64,000 bases of DNA from Lactobacillus ultunensis DSM 16047 (GCF_001436305.1 NZ_AZFO01000001.1:1-64000); one strand, 5' to 3'; shown: positions 25,109-34,901, counted from the first letter of the stretch. Made by a program: numbers and translations. Notes: a model not told the origin generated them from the letters alone.

Positions 25109-25996
25109 ATGATGTTGAAGATTTTACTGGGAGTAATTGTTGTTTTAATCATTGCTTACATTTGTTGTGGATTTAGAATTGTGCCTCAGAATAACGAAGG
25201 TTTGGTAGAAACTTTAGGTAAATATTCTAAGACCGTTAAGGCTGGTTTTATCTTTATTTGGCCACTTTTCCAACGTATTCGCAAGGTACCTTTAGCCCTG
25301 CAACCACTTGAGATTTCTAAGTATTCAATCATTACTAAAGATAACGCAGAAATTACCACTTCTTTGACTTTGAACTATTTAGTAACTGATTCATACCGTT
25401 ACTTCTATAACAACACCGATTCCGTTGAATCAATGGTGCAATTAATTCGTGGTCACTTGCGTGATATCATTGGCCGTATGGATTTAAACTCAGCTCTTGG
25501 TTCTACTAAGGAAATTAATGATCAATTGTTTACTGCTACTGGTGATTTGACCAATATCTACGGTATCAAGGTTGTACGTGTGAATGTTGATGAACTTTTA
25601 CCAAGTCCCGAGATTCAACGTGCGATGGACAAGCAATTAACAGCTGATCGTGAAAAGACTGCTACCATTGCCAAGGCTGAAGGGGAAGCTCGTACTATTG
25701 AAATGACTACCAAGGCTAAAAACGATGCTTTGGTTGCCACTGCTAAGGCCAATGCACAAGCAGTTAAGACTCAAGCCGATGCCGATGCTTATCGGGTACA
25801 AAAAATGCAAGATGCTTTATCTAAGGCAGGAGAAGGCTACTTCAGAAACCAAAGCTTGGATAGCTTCAATCAATTGGCTCAAGGTCCTAACAATTTGATC
25901 GTTGTTGGTAAAGATGAGATGACTGACTTGGGTAAGGTTCCAGCTTTGAAGAAAGTTTGGGATGCAAGTGGTCAAAAAGATTCTACAGAAGAATAA
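25109..25996 (+). CDS. SPFH/Band 7 (stomatin/HflC-like) membrane protein
   Basis: A 295-aa protein with one N-terminal membrane segment (about residues 3-20) and an SPFH domain starting RIVPQNNEGLVETLGKYS. A C-terminal coiled-coil is rich in Ala/Lys/Glu (AKAEGEARTIEMTTKAKNDA). SPFH proteins form large membrane-associated oligomers and often scaffold or modulate membrane proteases. No NfeD partner or FtsH gene is nearby. It lies 16 nt after the RelB/DinJ gene, so co-transcription is possible. The specific role is unknown. Confidence 0.85.
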   Translation: MMLKILLGVIVVLIIAYICCGFRIVPQNNEGLVETLGKYSKTVKAGFIFIWPLFQRIRKVPLALQPLEISKYSIITKDNAEITTSLTLNYLVTDSYRYFYNNTDSVESMVQLIRGHLRDIIGRMDLNSALGSTKEINDQLFTATGDLTNIYGIKVVRVNVDELLPSPEIQRAMDKQLTADREKTATIAKAEGEARTIEMTTKAKNDALVATAKANAQAVKTQADADAYRVQKMQDALSKAGEGYFRNQSLDSFNQLAQGPNNLIVVGKDEMTDLGKVPALKKVWDASGQKDSTEE

Positions 25997-26001
25997 TGAT
26001 T

Positions 26002-26032
26002 AAGGTGCTTCGTTAAGGAGCACTTTTATTTT
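26002..26032 (+). terminator. terminator after the SPFH gene
   Basis: A GTGCT/AGCAC hairpin followed by TTTT. Moderate strength. Confidence 0.6.
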
Positions 26033-26046
26033 TGTTTAAAATTAGT

Positions 26047-26098
26047 TTGACATCTAACAAATAGTAGCTAAAATAATTGTTAGTTGTCTAACAAATAG
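26047..26098 (+). promoter_or_regulatory. promoter and operator of the marR-MFS operon
   Basis: TTGACA (26047-26052) and TAAAAT (26069-26074) are spaced 16 bp apart. A palindrome TTGTTAG-TTGT-CTAACAA lies at 26077-26094. Its CTAACAAATAG half is repeated at 26054-26064 inside the promoter and at 26088-26098. These are probable binding sites for the MarR protein encoded just downstream, giving autorepression. Confidence 0.7.
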
Positions 26099-26106
26099 GA
26101 GAAACT

Positions 26107-26529
26107 ATGGAACCTGTAAAAAAATTGGTCAAACAAGCAGGAGTGCGAATCGATCAATTAAGAGAAGAACGTGCTAAACGCTTTGGTATAACTGGCGTGC
26201 AATTCTCTGTGATTGATTTCTTAGCTAATCAAAAGAATAATGCTGCGTCGCAGACTGCTATCGAAAATGAATTTGAAATTCAGCGTTCAACTACAACAAT
26301 TATGTTGCAGCGAATGGAAAAGAGAAATTTGATTCAACGAATCGTTGATCCAACTGATAAGCGAAAAAAGATGGTGCAACTAACTGAAAAATCATTGTCT
26401 TTAGTACCTAAGATTCAGCGAACGATTAAAAATGATGATCTTGACCTCTTGCAGTATTTTTCAAAAGAAGAATTGGAAATTACAAAGAGGGTTTTAAATT
26501 TTATTAAAAAGGAAAATGCGAATGAATGA
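26107..26529 (+). CDS. MarR-family transcriptional regulator
   Basis: A 140-aa winged-helix regulator: recognition region NEFEIQRSTTTIMLQRMEKR near residues 57-76 and wing DPTDKRKKMVQLT near 84-96. It probably represses its own operon, which includes the downstream MFS exporter, through the CTAACAA repeats in the promoter. The inducing ligand is unknown, presumably an antimicrobial or phenolic compound by analogy. Its end overlaps the start region of the MFS gene. Confidence 0.9.
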   Translation: MEPVKKLVKQAGVRIDQLREERAKRFGITGVQFSVIDFLANQKNNAASQTAIENEFEIQRSTTTIMLQRMEKRNLIQRIVDPTDKRKKMVQLTEKSLSLVPKIQRTIKNDDLDLLQYFSKEELEITKRVLNFIKKENANE

Positions 26530-27910
26530 AGATAAGATACCTAAAAAAGTGATTGCAGCGATTGTTGCTACAGGAATTATGTCATTCTGTGGAGTTATAG
26601 TTGAAACCTCAATGAATATTGCCTTCCCAACTTTGATGCGTCAATTCAACATTTCGACTAATACAGTACAATGGATGACCTCGATGTACCTCTTAGTGAT
26701 CTCCATTGTGGTACCTTTATCAGCTGCATTGAAGAGCAACTTCAAGATAAAAAAGTTGTTTTTAGTGGCCAATATCTTATTCCTGGTTGGCTTAATCATT
26801 GATGCGGTAGCGCCTGCATTTGGCTTTTTGCTTGTAGGGAGAGCAATTCAAGGTATTGGTACTGGAATCGCTTTGCCACTAATGTTTAACATTATCTTGG
26901 AACAAGTCCCGCAGAAAAAAATTGGTACAATGATGGGCGTTGGCAATATGATTACCGGTATTGCACCCGCTCTTGGACCAACTTTTGGTGGTATTGTAAT
27001 TGCATCCCTCGGCTGGCGCTGGGTCTTTTATTTTTTGATTCCATTAATCCTAATTTCTTTGTTCTTAGGAATCTGGGGGATTGAACAAAAGTCAGCTATT
27101 AAGAAGGTCAAAATTGATCTACTAAGCGTCTTATTTATTGCTGTTTTCTTCATTGGCATGATCTATGGCTTTAGTAATCTTAGTTCTGGTTCGCTTCTGT
27201 CGTTTAAGGTTGGCGGTTCAATTATTCTTGCTTTAATTGCATTAGTTTTATTAATCTGGCGTTCAAATCATCTGACAACTCCAATTTTAAACTTGAAATT
27301 GTTTAAATCAGCTAGATTTAGTGCTCACATTTTAGGCTTCTTCATGATACAGCTGATCTCTCTTGGTAATGCTTTCTTGTTGCCAAATTATATTCAATTG
27401 GTGAATGGCAATTCTGCTTTAGCAGCTGGCTTGATTGTTTTGCCTGCTGGAGCTGCTGGGGCAATTATGGGGCCAATTGGTGGTCGCTTGTTAGATCAAC
27501 ATGGTGCTAGAAAGCCTATCCTTAGTGGCGTTTTTTTAATCCTGATCGAATTGCTTCTATTTTCAATTCTTTCATTGCATTTGAATAACACTATGATTTT
27601 ATTCATTTATATTATTTATATGGCAGGTATGGGTATGATCATGGGTGACGTGATGACCGATACCTTAGCCGGACTTGATCCGGAAAAAACGACGCAAGGT
27701 AATGCTATTTTGAATACGGTACAACAATTTGCTGGTGCCGTTGGTACATCGATTACTTCAGCGATTGTTGCTTTAAGTCAAAGTCAGTTGCATTCTAAGG
27801 TTGGTTATCCAACTGCAATTGGTACGCAACATGCGTTTATCTTTCTATTTGTTTTGGCAATAATTATTTTGGTTTTGTTCTTCAAATATATAGGAAATAA
27901 AAAAGATTAA
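26522..27910 (+). CDS. MFS multidrug exporter, DHA2 (14-TM) type
   Basis: About 462 aa with about 14 hydrophobic segments. Motif A-like LVGRAIQGIGTGIALP and motif C-like GNMITGIAPALGPTFGG are typical of DHA2 (EmrB/QacA/LmrB-type) proton-driven drug exporters. The gene overlaps the marR end by 8 nt, so the two are co-expressed. ATG 26522 is 8 nt from GGA and is preferred to ATG 26516. Substrates cannot be predicted. Confidence 0.9.
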   Translation: MNEDKIPKKVIAAIVATGIMSFCGVIVETSMNIAFPTLMRQFNISTNTVQWMTSMYLLVISIVVPLSAALKSNFKIKKLFLVANILFLVGLIIDAVAPAFGFLLVGRAIQGIGTGIALPLMFNIILEQVPQKKIGTMMGVGNMITGIAPALGPTFGGIVIASLGWRWVFYFLIPLILISLFLGIWGIEQKSAIKKVKIDLLSVLFIAVFFIGMIYGFSNLSSGSLLSFKVGGSIILALIALVLLIWRSNHLTTPILNLKLFKSARFSAHILGFFMIQLISLGNAFLLPNYIQLVNGNSALAAGLIVLPAGAAGAIMGPIGGRLLDQHGARKPILSGVFLILIELLLFSILSLHLNNTMILFIYIIYMAGMGMIMGDVMTDTLAGLDPEKTTQGNAILNTVQQFAGAVGTSITSAIVALSQSQLHSKVGYPTAIGTQHAFIFLFVLAIIILVLFFKYIGNKKD

Positions 27911-27918
27911 TAGATTTT

Positions 27919-27952
27919 AGTAGACTAATTTGTAGAAATTAGTCTACTTTTT
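27919..27952 (+). terminator. terminator after the MFS gene
   Basis: A perfect 13-bp stem AGTAGACTAATTT / AAATTAGTCTACT with a GTAG loop and T-run. Confidence 0.9.
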
Positions 27953-27993
27953 CTTTATCTAAAAACATCAGGCTGAAAGAATAGCTAGTAAAC

Positions 27994-28002
27994 TGGTAAA
28001 AT
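27994..28002 (+). promoter_or_regulatory. extended -10 promoter of the polA operon
   Basis: TGGTAAAAT (TG-N-TAAAAT) lies about 43 nt before polA. The -35 is poor. Confidence 0.35.
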
Positions 28003-28044
28003 AGATAAGTAAAGATAGAACTATTTATTTAAAAGGGAGATAAA

Positions 28045-30705
28045 ATGGCAGATAAAAAATTACTTCTAATCGATGGTAACTCTGTAGCTTTTAGAGCTTT
28101 CTATGCTCTTTATCGTCAACTAGAATCTTTCAAGAGTCCTGATGGCCTGCACACCAATGCCATTTATGCTTTTAAAAATATGCTTGATGTTCTCTTAAAG
28201 GATGTTGAGCCAACTCATATTTTGGTAGCTTTTGATGCAGGCAAAGTAACCTTTAGAACTAAGATGTATGGCGAATATAAGGGTGGTCGTGCTAAGACGC
28301 CAGAAGAATTACTGGAACAGATGCCTTATATTCAAGAGATGCTGCATGATTTAGGTATTAAAACTTATGAGCTAAAAAACTATGAAGCTGATGACATCAT
28401 TGGTACTTTTGCGACTAAGGGTGAAGAAAATGGTTTTCAAACGACTATCGTTACAGGTGATCGCGACTTGACCCAATTAGCTTCAGATAAAACGACTGTT
28501 GAAGTAACCAAGTCTGGTGTTTCTGAACTTGAAGCTTATACACCTGAACACATGAAAGAAGTTAATGGTGTTACACCAACTGAATTCATTGATATGAAAG
28601 CCTTAATGGGTGATAATTCAGATAATTATCCAGGCGTAACTAAAGTTGGTCCTAAGACTGCTTCTCGTTTAACTCAAAAATACGGTTCAGTTGAAAATCT
28701 TTATGAACATGTAGATGAAATGAAGAAGTCGAAGCTAAAGGAAAACTTGATCAATGACAAGGATAAGGCATTTTTAGCTAAGAAGTTAGCGACGATTGAT
28801 CGTGATTCACCTGTTACCATTGATATTGATGATGTTAAGAGACAACCAGTTGATTATGAAAAATTGCGCCAGTTTTATGAAAAATTGAACTTCCGCAAGT
28901 TCTTAGCTGAATTGAATGCTTCTGGTAAGGGACAAGATGATACTGCTACTGAAAAAGTGGAATATACGGTACTCGATGATCATAATTTTAAAGATGTTAA
29001 AGTCACAGAAAATGATCAGGTTGAATTCTATTTAGCGATGCTCGGTGCAAATTATCATTTGGCAGATTTTGTCGGCTTCAGTTTAAAGATTAATGATCAA
29101 ATTTACGTTTCCAAAGATGTCGAACTGCTTGAAGAAGATAATTTAAAGCATTTATTGGAAGATGAAAAAATAAAAAAGAATGTTTTTGATCTAAAGAGAA
29201 CAACAGTAGGCTTACATCGTTTAGGCATTCATGCTCATGGCTTGGATTACGATATGCTTCTTGCTTCGTACCTAGTTAATAATGAAAACAACTCTAATGA
29301 TTTAGGTGAAATTGCTCATCTTTATGGAGATTATTCGGTTAAAACCGACATGGAAGTCTATGGTAAGGGTAAGAGTGAACATATTCCAGATGATGATATA
29401 TTGTTCAACCACCTAGCTTCTAAAGTTAATGCAATTGAAAAATTGAAAGAACCACTTTTGAAGAAATTGAAGGAACATGAGCAAGATGATTTATTTGATA
29501 CAATTGAAATTCCGACTGCTCGTGTCTTGGCAAAAATGGAAATGAATGGGATGAAGGTGGAAGCCAGCACCTTGATCCAATTGCAAAATGAATTTGCGGT
29601 TAAGTTAAAAGAACTAGAAGACAAGATTTATGAACAAGCCGGCGAACGCTTTAATTTGAATTCACCTAAGCAATTAGGTCATATTTTGTTTGAAAAGCTA
29701 GGGCTTCCAGTTCTGAAAAAGACGAAGACTGGTTATTCAACTTCAGTAGAAGTCTTGGACCAATTGAAGACGCAAAGCCCAATTGTAAGTGAAATTCTTG
29801 ATTATCGTCAGATAGCGAAGATTCAATCTACTTATGTCAAAGGCTTGCTTGATGTAATTCAGCCTGATGGTCGTGTTCATACGCGTTATTTGCAAACCTT
29901 GACTGCAACTGGTCGACTTTCTAGTGTTGATCCAAATTTACAAAACATTCCAACTCGTACTGAAGAAGGCAAACAAATTAGAAAAGCCTTTGTGCCTAGT
30001 GAACCAGACGGCTATATTTTCTCTTGTGACTATTCACAGGTTGAACTGCGTGTGTTAGCACATGTGTCTGGGGATGCTCATATGCAGGAAGCCTTTAAGA
30101 CCGGCTATGATATTCACTCACACACTGCTATGAAGATCTTCCACTTGGATTCACCAGATCAAGTTACACCCCTCATGCGTCGTCATGCTAAGGCCGTTAA
30201 CTTTGGGATTGTTTATGGAATTTCAGATTATGGTTTATCCAAGAACTTAGGTATTTCTCGAAAACGGGCCAAGGAATTCATCGATAATTACTTTGAACAA
30301 TATCCACAAATTAAGGATTACATGAATAAAGCTGTTCAAGAAGCACGCGATAAGGGTTATGCAGAAACAATTATGCATAGGCGCAGATACTTGCCTGATA
30401 TTCATGCTAAGAAGTACACGGTACGTGCTTTCGCTGAAAGAACCGCTATTAATTCACCAATTCAAGGATCAGCTGCAGATATTATCAAGATTGCCATGAT
30501 CAATATGCAAAAGAAGTTAGATGAATTGCATCTGAAAACCAAGATGGTAGTACAGGTTCATGATGAATTGATCTTTGATGTACCTAAGGATGAACTTGAA
30601 ACGATTAAGAAGATTGTCCCAGAAGTAATGCAATCAGCTGTTAAACTTGATGTGCCACTGATTGCAGACTCTGGCTGGGGTCACAATTGGTATGATGCAA
30701 AGTAG
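28045..30705 (+). CDS. polA: DNA polymerase I
   Basis: An 886-aa replication/repair polymerase. The N-terminal 5'-3' exonuclease (about 1-290) retains its acidic motifs (EADDIIGT, TGDRDLTQ, GDNSDNYPG). The polymerase domain (about 470-886) has DYSQVELRVLAHVSGD, RRHAKAVNFGIVYGIS and VHDE. The middle domain (about 300-460) lacks the DxE motif needed for 3'-5' proofreading, as in Bacillus and Geobacillus Pol I. First gene of the polA-mutM-coaE-nrdR-dnaB-dnaI run; mutM begins 8 nt downstream. Confidence 0.97.
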   Translation: MADKKLLLIDGNSVAFRAFYALYRQLESFKSPDGLHTNAIYAFKNMLDVLLKDVEPTHILVAFDAGKVTFRTKMYGEYKGGRAKTPEELLEQMPYIQEMLHDLGIKTYELKNYEADDIIGTFATKGEENGFQTTIVTGDRDLTQLASDKTTVEVTKSGVSELEAYTPEHMKEVNGVTPTEFIDMKALMGDNSDNYPGVTKVGPKTASRLTQKYGSVENLYEHVDEMKKSKLKENLINDKDKAFLAKKLATIDRDSPVTIDIDDVKRQPVDYEKLRQFYEKLNFRKFLAELNASGKGQDDTATEKVEYTVLDDHNFKDVKVTENDQVEFYLAMLGANYHLADFVGFSLKINDQIYVSKDVELLEEDNLKHLLEDEKIKKNVFDLKRTTVGLHRLGIHAHGLDYDMLLASYLVNNENNSNDLGEIAHLYGDYSVKTDMEVYGKGKSEHIPDDDILFNHLASKVNAIEKLKEPLLKKLKEHEQDDLFDTIEIPTARVLAKMEMNGMKVEASTLIQLQNEFAVKLKELEDKIYEQAGERFNLNSPKQLGHILFEKLGLPVLKKTKTGYSTSVEVLDQLKTQSPIVSEILDYRQIAKIQSTYVKGLLDVIQPDGRVHTRYLQTLTATGRLSSVDPNLQNIPTRTEEGKQIRKAFVPSEPDGYIFSCDYSQVELRVLAHVSGDAHMQEAFKTGYDIHSHTAMKIFHLDSPDQVTPLMRRHAKAVNFGIVYGISDYGLSKNLGISRKRAKEFIDNYFEQYPQIKDYMNKAVQEARDKGYAETIMHRRRYLPDIHAKKYTVRAFAERTAINSPIQGSAADIIKIAMINMQKKLDELHLKTKMVVQVHDELIFDVPKDELETIKKIVPEVMQSAVKLDVPLIADSGWGHNWYDAK

Positions 30706-30713
30706 GTGATAAA

Positions 30714-31544
30714 ATGCCTGAAATGCCCGAAGTGGAAACTGTTCGGAGAACTTTATTGCCGTTAGTAAAAGGGAAAACAATTAAAAAAGTGATTTTGTGG
30801 TATCCCAAGATTGTAGCTACGGATCATGATAAATTTGTTGAAGAGTTACCGGGCAAGAAAATTATTGATATCGATCGATATGCGAAATACTTACTCATTC
30901 GTTTAAGTGATAATTTGACGATTGTGTCACATTTACGGATGGAAGGTAAATATCATTTGACTACACCAGATGCGCCTAAAGATAAACATGATCACGTTGA
31001 ATTTATTTTTACTGATGGTACAGCTTTACGTTATAATGACGTGCGCAAATTTGGGCGGATGCAGTTGATATTAACTGGTACTGAAAGACAGATAACTGGC
31101 ATTGGCAAGTTAGGACCAGAACCTAATAGTTCAGAATTTAGTGAACAATATTTTATAGATAGTCTGAAACGCAAAAAGAAAAATATTAAAAATACTTTGC
31201 TTGATCAAAGAACTGTTGCAGGTCTGGGTAATATCTATGTTGATGAAACTTTATGGCAAAGCGGCATTCATCCCTTAAGTGCGGCTAATAAGATTCCAGA
31301 AGAAAAAGTTAAACAGCTGCGCCAAAATATTAATCATACTATTACAGTTGCGACAAAAGAACGTGGTACTACTGTCCATACATATCTTGATGCTAATGGC
31401 AAAACTGGTGGCTATCAAAAGATGCTTAAAGTCTATGGGCATGCTGGAGAAAAGTGTCTTAAATGTGGCACTATTCTTGAGAAAATTAAAGTTTCAGGGA
31501 GAGGGACAACATTTTGTCCTCACTGTCAGGTGATTTATAAATGA
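30714..31544 (+). CDS. mutM: formamidopyrimidine-DNA glycosylase (Fpg)
   Basis: A 276-aa bifunctional DNA glycosylase/AP lyase that removes 8-oxoguanine and other oxidised purines. The start PEMPEVETVRRTL gives the catalytic N-terminal Pro and Glu. The helix-two-turn-helix is near residues 150-180 (GLGNIYVDETLW). The C-terminal zinc finger is CLKCG ... CPHC. It is complete and overlaps coaE by 4 nt (ATGA). Confidence 0.96.
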   Translation: MPEMPEVETVRRTLLPLVKGKTIKKVILWYPKIVATDHDKFVEELPGKKIIDIDRYAKYLLIRLSDNLTIVSHLRMEGKYHLTTPDAPKDKHDHVEFIFTDGTALRYNDVRKFGRMQLILTGTERQITGIGKLGPEPNSSEFSEQYFIDSLKRKKKNIKNTLLDQRTVAGLGNIYVDETLWQSGIHPLSAANKIPEEKVKQLRQNINHTITVATKERGTTVHTYLDANGKTGGYQKMLKVYGHAGEKCLKCGTILEKIKVSGRGTTFCPHCQVIYK

Positions 31545-32143
31545 CATATGTATTAGCCTTAACAGGTGGAATTGCAACGGGAAAGAGTACAGCGGATCAG
31601 TTTTTTAAGAATAAAAATATTCCCGTGATTGATTGTGATCAAATTGCTCATGATTTAATGAAACCACAGAATGCATCTTGGTTAGCAATTAAAGAACATT
31701 TTGGCCCTGCTTATCTAAATGCGGATCAAACAATTAATCGCAAGAAATTGGGGCAGTTGGTTTTTAGCAATCAAAATGCACTTGATCAGTTAAATCAGTT
31801 GACTCATCCCTTAATTTTCGCTAAAACAATACAAAAGATAAAAGAGTATCAGAAGCAAAAGCTGGTCATTCTTGATGCTCCAGTGTATTTTGAATCTGGA
31901 ATGGATAAGAAAAAATTAGCTGATGGCGTGTTAGTCATTACTTTACCTCAAAAAATGCAGTTGGCTCGTTTGAAAAAAAGAAACGGTTTAACGGATAAGG
32001 AGGCAAGGATACGAATTGATAGTCAAATGTCATTAGCTAAAAAAGCTGAAATGGCTGACTTTGTCATTGAAAATACTGGTACAATAAAAGAACTAGAGAA
32101 GAAACTAGAACAATTATTAATTAAAATCAAAGAAGAGGGATAG
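31541..32143 (+). CDS. coaE: dephospho-CoA kinase
   Basis: A 200-aa P-loop kinase for the last step of coenzyme A synthesis. The Walker A motif GGIATGKST lies at residues 8-16, followed by the CoA-domain features DCDQIAHDLM and LDAPVYFESG. It sits in the conserved Firmicutes order polA-mutM-coaE-nrdR and overlaps mutM by 4 nt. Confidence 0.96.
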   Translation: MTYVLALTGGIATGKSTADQFFKNKNIPVIDCDQIAHDLMKPQNASWLAIKEHFGPAYLNADQTINRKKLGQLVFSNQNALDQLNQLTHPLIFAKTIQKIKEYQKQKLVILDAPVYFESGMDKKKLADGVLVITLPQKMQLARLKKRNGLTDKEARIRIDSQMSLAKKAEMADFVIENTGTIKELEKKLEQLLIKIKEEG

Positions 32144-32145
32144 CT

Positions 32146-32613
32146 ATGGAATGTCCAAATTGTCATCAAAATGCCTCCCGCGTTATTGATTCACGTCCTA
32201 GTGATGAAAACCGTGCAATCAGACGACGCAGAGAGTGTGAAAATTGTGGTTTTCGTTTTACTACCTTTGAGAGAATTGAAACTGCACCATTATTGGTTAT
32301 TAAAAATGATGGTACACGTGAACCGTTTAGTCGAAAGAAAATCTTGCATGGTGTTATGGCTGCTGGTCAAAAACGTCCAATTAGTAGTGAACAATTTGAG
32401 CAACTAGTTGATCATGTAGAAAATAAAGTTAGAAAACAAGGAGTTAGTGAAATCTCATCTAAAAAGATTGGTCAATATGTAATGGATGAATTGGCTGATT
32501 TGGATGATGTTGCTTACATTAGATTTGCTTCTATTTATCGTGAGTTTAAAGATATGTCTAGCTTTATGAAAACAATGGAAGATATGATGGCCAAAAAGGG
32601 GAAAGGTAATTAA
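32146..32613 (+). CDS. nrdR: transcriptional repressor NrdR
   Basis: A 155-aa repressor of ribonucleotide reductase genes. The N-terminal zinc ribbon has C3, C6, C31 and C34 (MECPNC ... CENCG). The ATP-cone domain (about 46-136) senses ATP/dATP. It is located in the usual place between coaE and dnaB, 2 nt after coaE. No NrdR box was recognised in this window; its targets are elsewhere. Confidence 0.96.
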   Translation: MECPNCHQNASRVIDSRPSDENRAIRRRRECENCGFRFTTFERIETAPLLVIKNDGTREPFSRKKILHGVMAAGQKRPISSEQFEQLVDHVENKVRKQGVSEISSKKIGQYVMDELADLDDVAYIRFASIYREFKDMSSFMKTMEDMMAKKGKGN

Positions 32614-32615
32614 TC

Positions 32616-33950
32616 ATGTTTGAGACTTCTAATCCCAAGCATCTCTATTATGTGGCTAATAAAATTACGCTTTTTCCTGAAAATGAAGAAATATTGATCA
32701 AACTTTACCAACCCTTGGTTGGTGGTATAGCTATTGCGTTATATCAGACTTTGATTAATGATTATAATCCTTATGGCATCATTTCTGATTCCAAAGGAAT
32801 TTATTCCTTGCAGGAGCAAATGGATTGCAGTTTAAAGCAAATGTTTCAGTCATTACATAAGTTAGAGGCTGTGGGGTTAGTCCAAACATACCTATCTGAC
32901 AATGTTTTTAACAATATATTAGTTTTTAAACTGTTGAGAGTACCCAATGCGGATAAATTCTTCGCTACACCCTTATTAGCTAGTTTACTTAAAGAAAAAG
33001 TAGGCGTCCCCACTTTTCGTAAATTGAGTCACGCTTTTGCGAAAGAAGCTAAGTTGAAAGAAAAGCCCATTAAAAATGCTAGAGATGTGTCAGCAAACTT
33101 TTTTGATGTGTTTCGTTTACCGGGGGATGAAGCGATTACTCCTTCAAATGATGTGGTTGAAGCTGCTAAAGAGAATAAAGTTCATGAGGTTGAAGAAGCA
33201 AAAGTCAATGATAAAGATGGGATAGACTGGGAATGGATTAAAGAGCAGTATGCAATTTATCAAATTCCAGCGAGTGAAATTGATCTTAAGAAGAACCAAA
33301 TTCGCAGCTTAATGCAAACTTATGGCTTGTCTGAAAAAGAATTTGTAGATGAAAGCTTACCTTGTTTGCATGGCTCATACCAATTGAATATGCGTGATAT
33401 TGGTAATACGCTGGCCGAAAATTTCAAGCGTCTTAATACGCGTGAAAATATTCAAAAGAAGATGAAAGAAAGCCACGAAAAAGCATTAGCTGCTATTAAG
33501 GGCATGGACGATAACGATATTAAACTGCTTAAAGAAGCCAATGAAAATTCGCCAGCTGAATTTTTGTATAAACTAAAAACGCAAAAAGGCGGAATTACTA
33601 GTGCGGGTGAAAAACATATTATTGACAATTTACATACTCAGTATGGTTTGCCCGAAGATCTAATAAATATTTTGACCTATACTTGTCTGACCTATGATAC
33701 TGTGGTTAGTTCTAATCTAGCCTATAAAATTGCTAATGATTGGTTGCAACATGGGGTTGCTACAGCAGTTCAGGCTTTGCAATATATAAAAAAGCGGCGT
33801 GATAGTTTTGGTAAAAGAAGAACTAGCCGGAATTATCAAACTAAGCGTGTTGAAAAGGGGACAGACTGGAGCAAGAAAAAAGCTGACACAAGTGCTGGTA
33901 TGTCAACTGAAAAGCTAAAAGATTTATTTAAAGATTTAAATAATAAGTAA
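32616..33950 (+). CDS. dnaB: replication initiation and membrane attachment protein DnaB
   Basis: A 444-aa helicase-loading protein of the Gram-positive primosome (not the E. coli DnaB helicase). The N-terminal domain (KHLYYVANKITLFPENEEIL) is followed by two DnaB/DnaD-type domains and a basic C-terminus. It lies 2 nt after nrdR and before dnaI, the normal Firmicutes arrangement. It acts with DnaI and DnaD in loading DnaC helicase at oriC and restart sites. Confidence 0.93.
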   Translation: MFETSNPKHLYYVANKITLFPENEEILIKLYQPLVGGIAIALYQTLINDYNPYGIISDSKGIYSLQEQMDCSLKQMFQSLHKLEAVGLVQTYLSDNVFNNILVFKLLRVPNADKFFATPLLASLLKEKVGVPTFRKLSHAFAKEAKLKEKPIKNARDVSANFFDVFRLPGDEAITPSNDVVEAAKENKVHEVEEAKVNDKDGIDWEWIKEQYAIYQIPASEIDLKKNQIRSLMQTYGLSEKEFVDESLPCLHGSYQLNMRDIGNTLAENFKRLNTRENIQKKMKESHEKALAAIKGMDDNDIKLLKEANENSPAEFLYKLKTQKGGITSAGEKHIIDNLHTQYGLPEDLINILTYTCLTYDTVVSSNLAYKIANDWLQHGVATAVQALQYIKKRRDSFGKRRTSRNYQTKRVEKGTDWSKKKADTSAGMSTEKLKDLFKDLNNK

Positions 33951-33970
33951 AATAAAAAGTAGGTGAAAAA

Positions 33971-34888
33971 ATGGAACCAATTGGAAAAGTAATTGACCAA
34001 ATTGTTAAAAAACGTAATTTGGGGAGTGCCAAGGACCTGAAGGAGAAAACTTTACAAGATCCAGATGTACGTGCTTTTCTTAACAAGCATGCAGATAGAA
34101 TTGATCAAAAAATAGTCGACAATAGTATGCCTAATTTGTATGAATTTTATACGCAAAAGAAGCATCCTAATAAGGTCATGGCAGGTTATGCTCCACAATT
34201 ATTTTTAAACGGAAAGGTAATTGATGTTCGTTATTCACCTACTCGAGCTAAAGTGGCACAAGATCGTAAACTAGCCGCGCAAAGACGCTTGCAATTAATA
34301 GACCTGCCTCCGCGTCTGCATAATGTGAGTCTAAGTCAATTAGATGTAACTGATGATCGGAAGGTAGTATTAACTTTAATTTATGATTTCTTGAAAAAAT
34401 ATCAAAAAGATCCACATCAAAAGGGACTTTACTTATCTGGTGACTTTGGCGTTGGTAAAACCTATATTTTAGCGGGACTCGCTAATTATGTAGTTACTAA
34501 CTTCAATAAGAATGTCATTTTTCTACATGTTCCCACTTTTATTGCGGGGCTTGCTAGTCATTTCGATGATAATAGTCGAATGAGCTTGCAGGAAGAGATT
34601 CGTAGATTGTCAGACTGCGACTTGCTTATCATGGATGATATTGGAGCTGAGAGCCTCAGCCAGTGGTCTCGAGATGATGTTTTAGGCGTTATTTTGCAAG
34701 CTCGAATGGATAATGTTTTGCCAACATTTTTCTCATCCAATTTAGATATGGATGCATTGCAATCACACTTTGAAGAAACACGAAATGCAACTGATCCTGT
34801 CAAAGCCAGAAGATTAATGCAACGAATTCGCTTCTTAGCTAAGGAAGTTGTAGTTTCTGGTCCTGATCGTAGAAATTCTTTGCATTAA
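33971..34888 (+). CDS. dnaI: primosomal protein DnaI (helicase loader)
   Basis: A 305-aa AAA+ ATPase that loads the replicative helicase. The N-terminal domain (about 1-100) binds the helicase. Walker A is GDFGVGKTY near residues 155-163, and Walker B is LLIMDDIGAE near 219-228. Last gene of the polA-dnaI operon; no clear terminator separates it from the thrS promoter, 14 nt further on. Confidence 0.94.
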   Translation: MEPIGKVIDQIVKKRNLGSAKDLKEKTLQDPDVRAFLNKHADRIDQKIVDNSMPNLYEFYTQKKHPNKVMAGYAPQLFLNGKVIDVRYSPTRAKVAQDRKLAAQRRLQLIDLPPRLHNVSLSQLDVTDDRKVVLTLIYDFLKKYQKDPHQKGLYLSGDFGVGKTYILAGLANYVVTNFNKNVIFLHVPTFIAGLASHFDDNSRMSLQEEIRRLSDCDLLIMDDIGAESLSQWSRDDVLGVILQARMDNVLPTFFSSNLDMDALQSHFEETRNATDPVKARRLMQRIRFLAKEVVVSGPDRRNSLH

Positions 34889-34901
34889 TTTGAAAAAAGT
34901 C

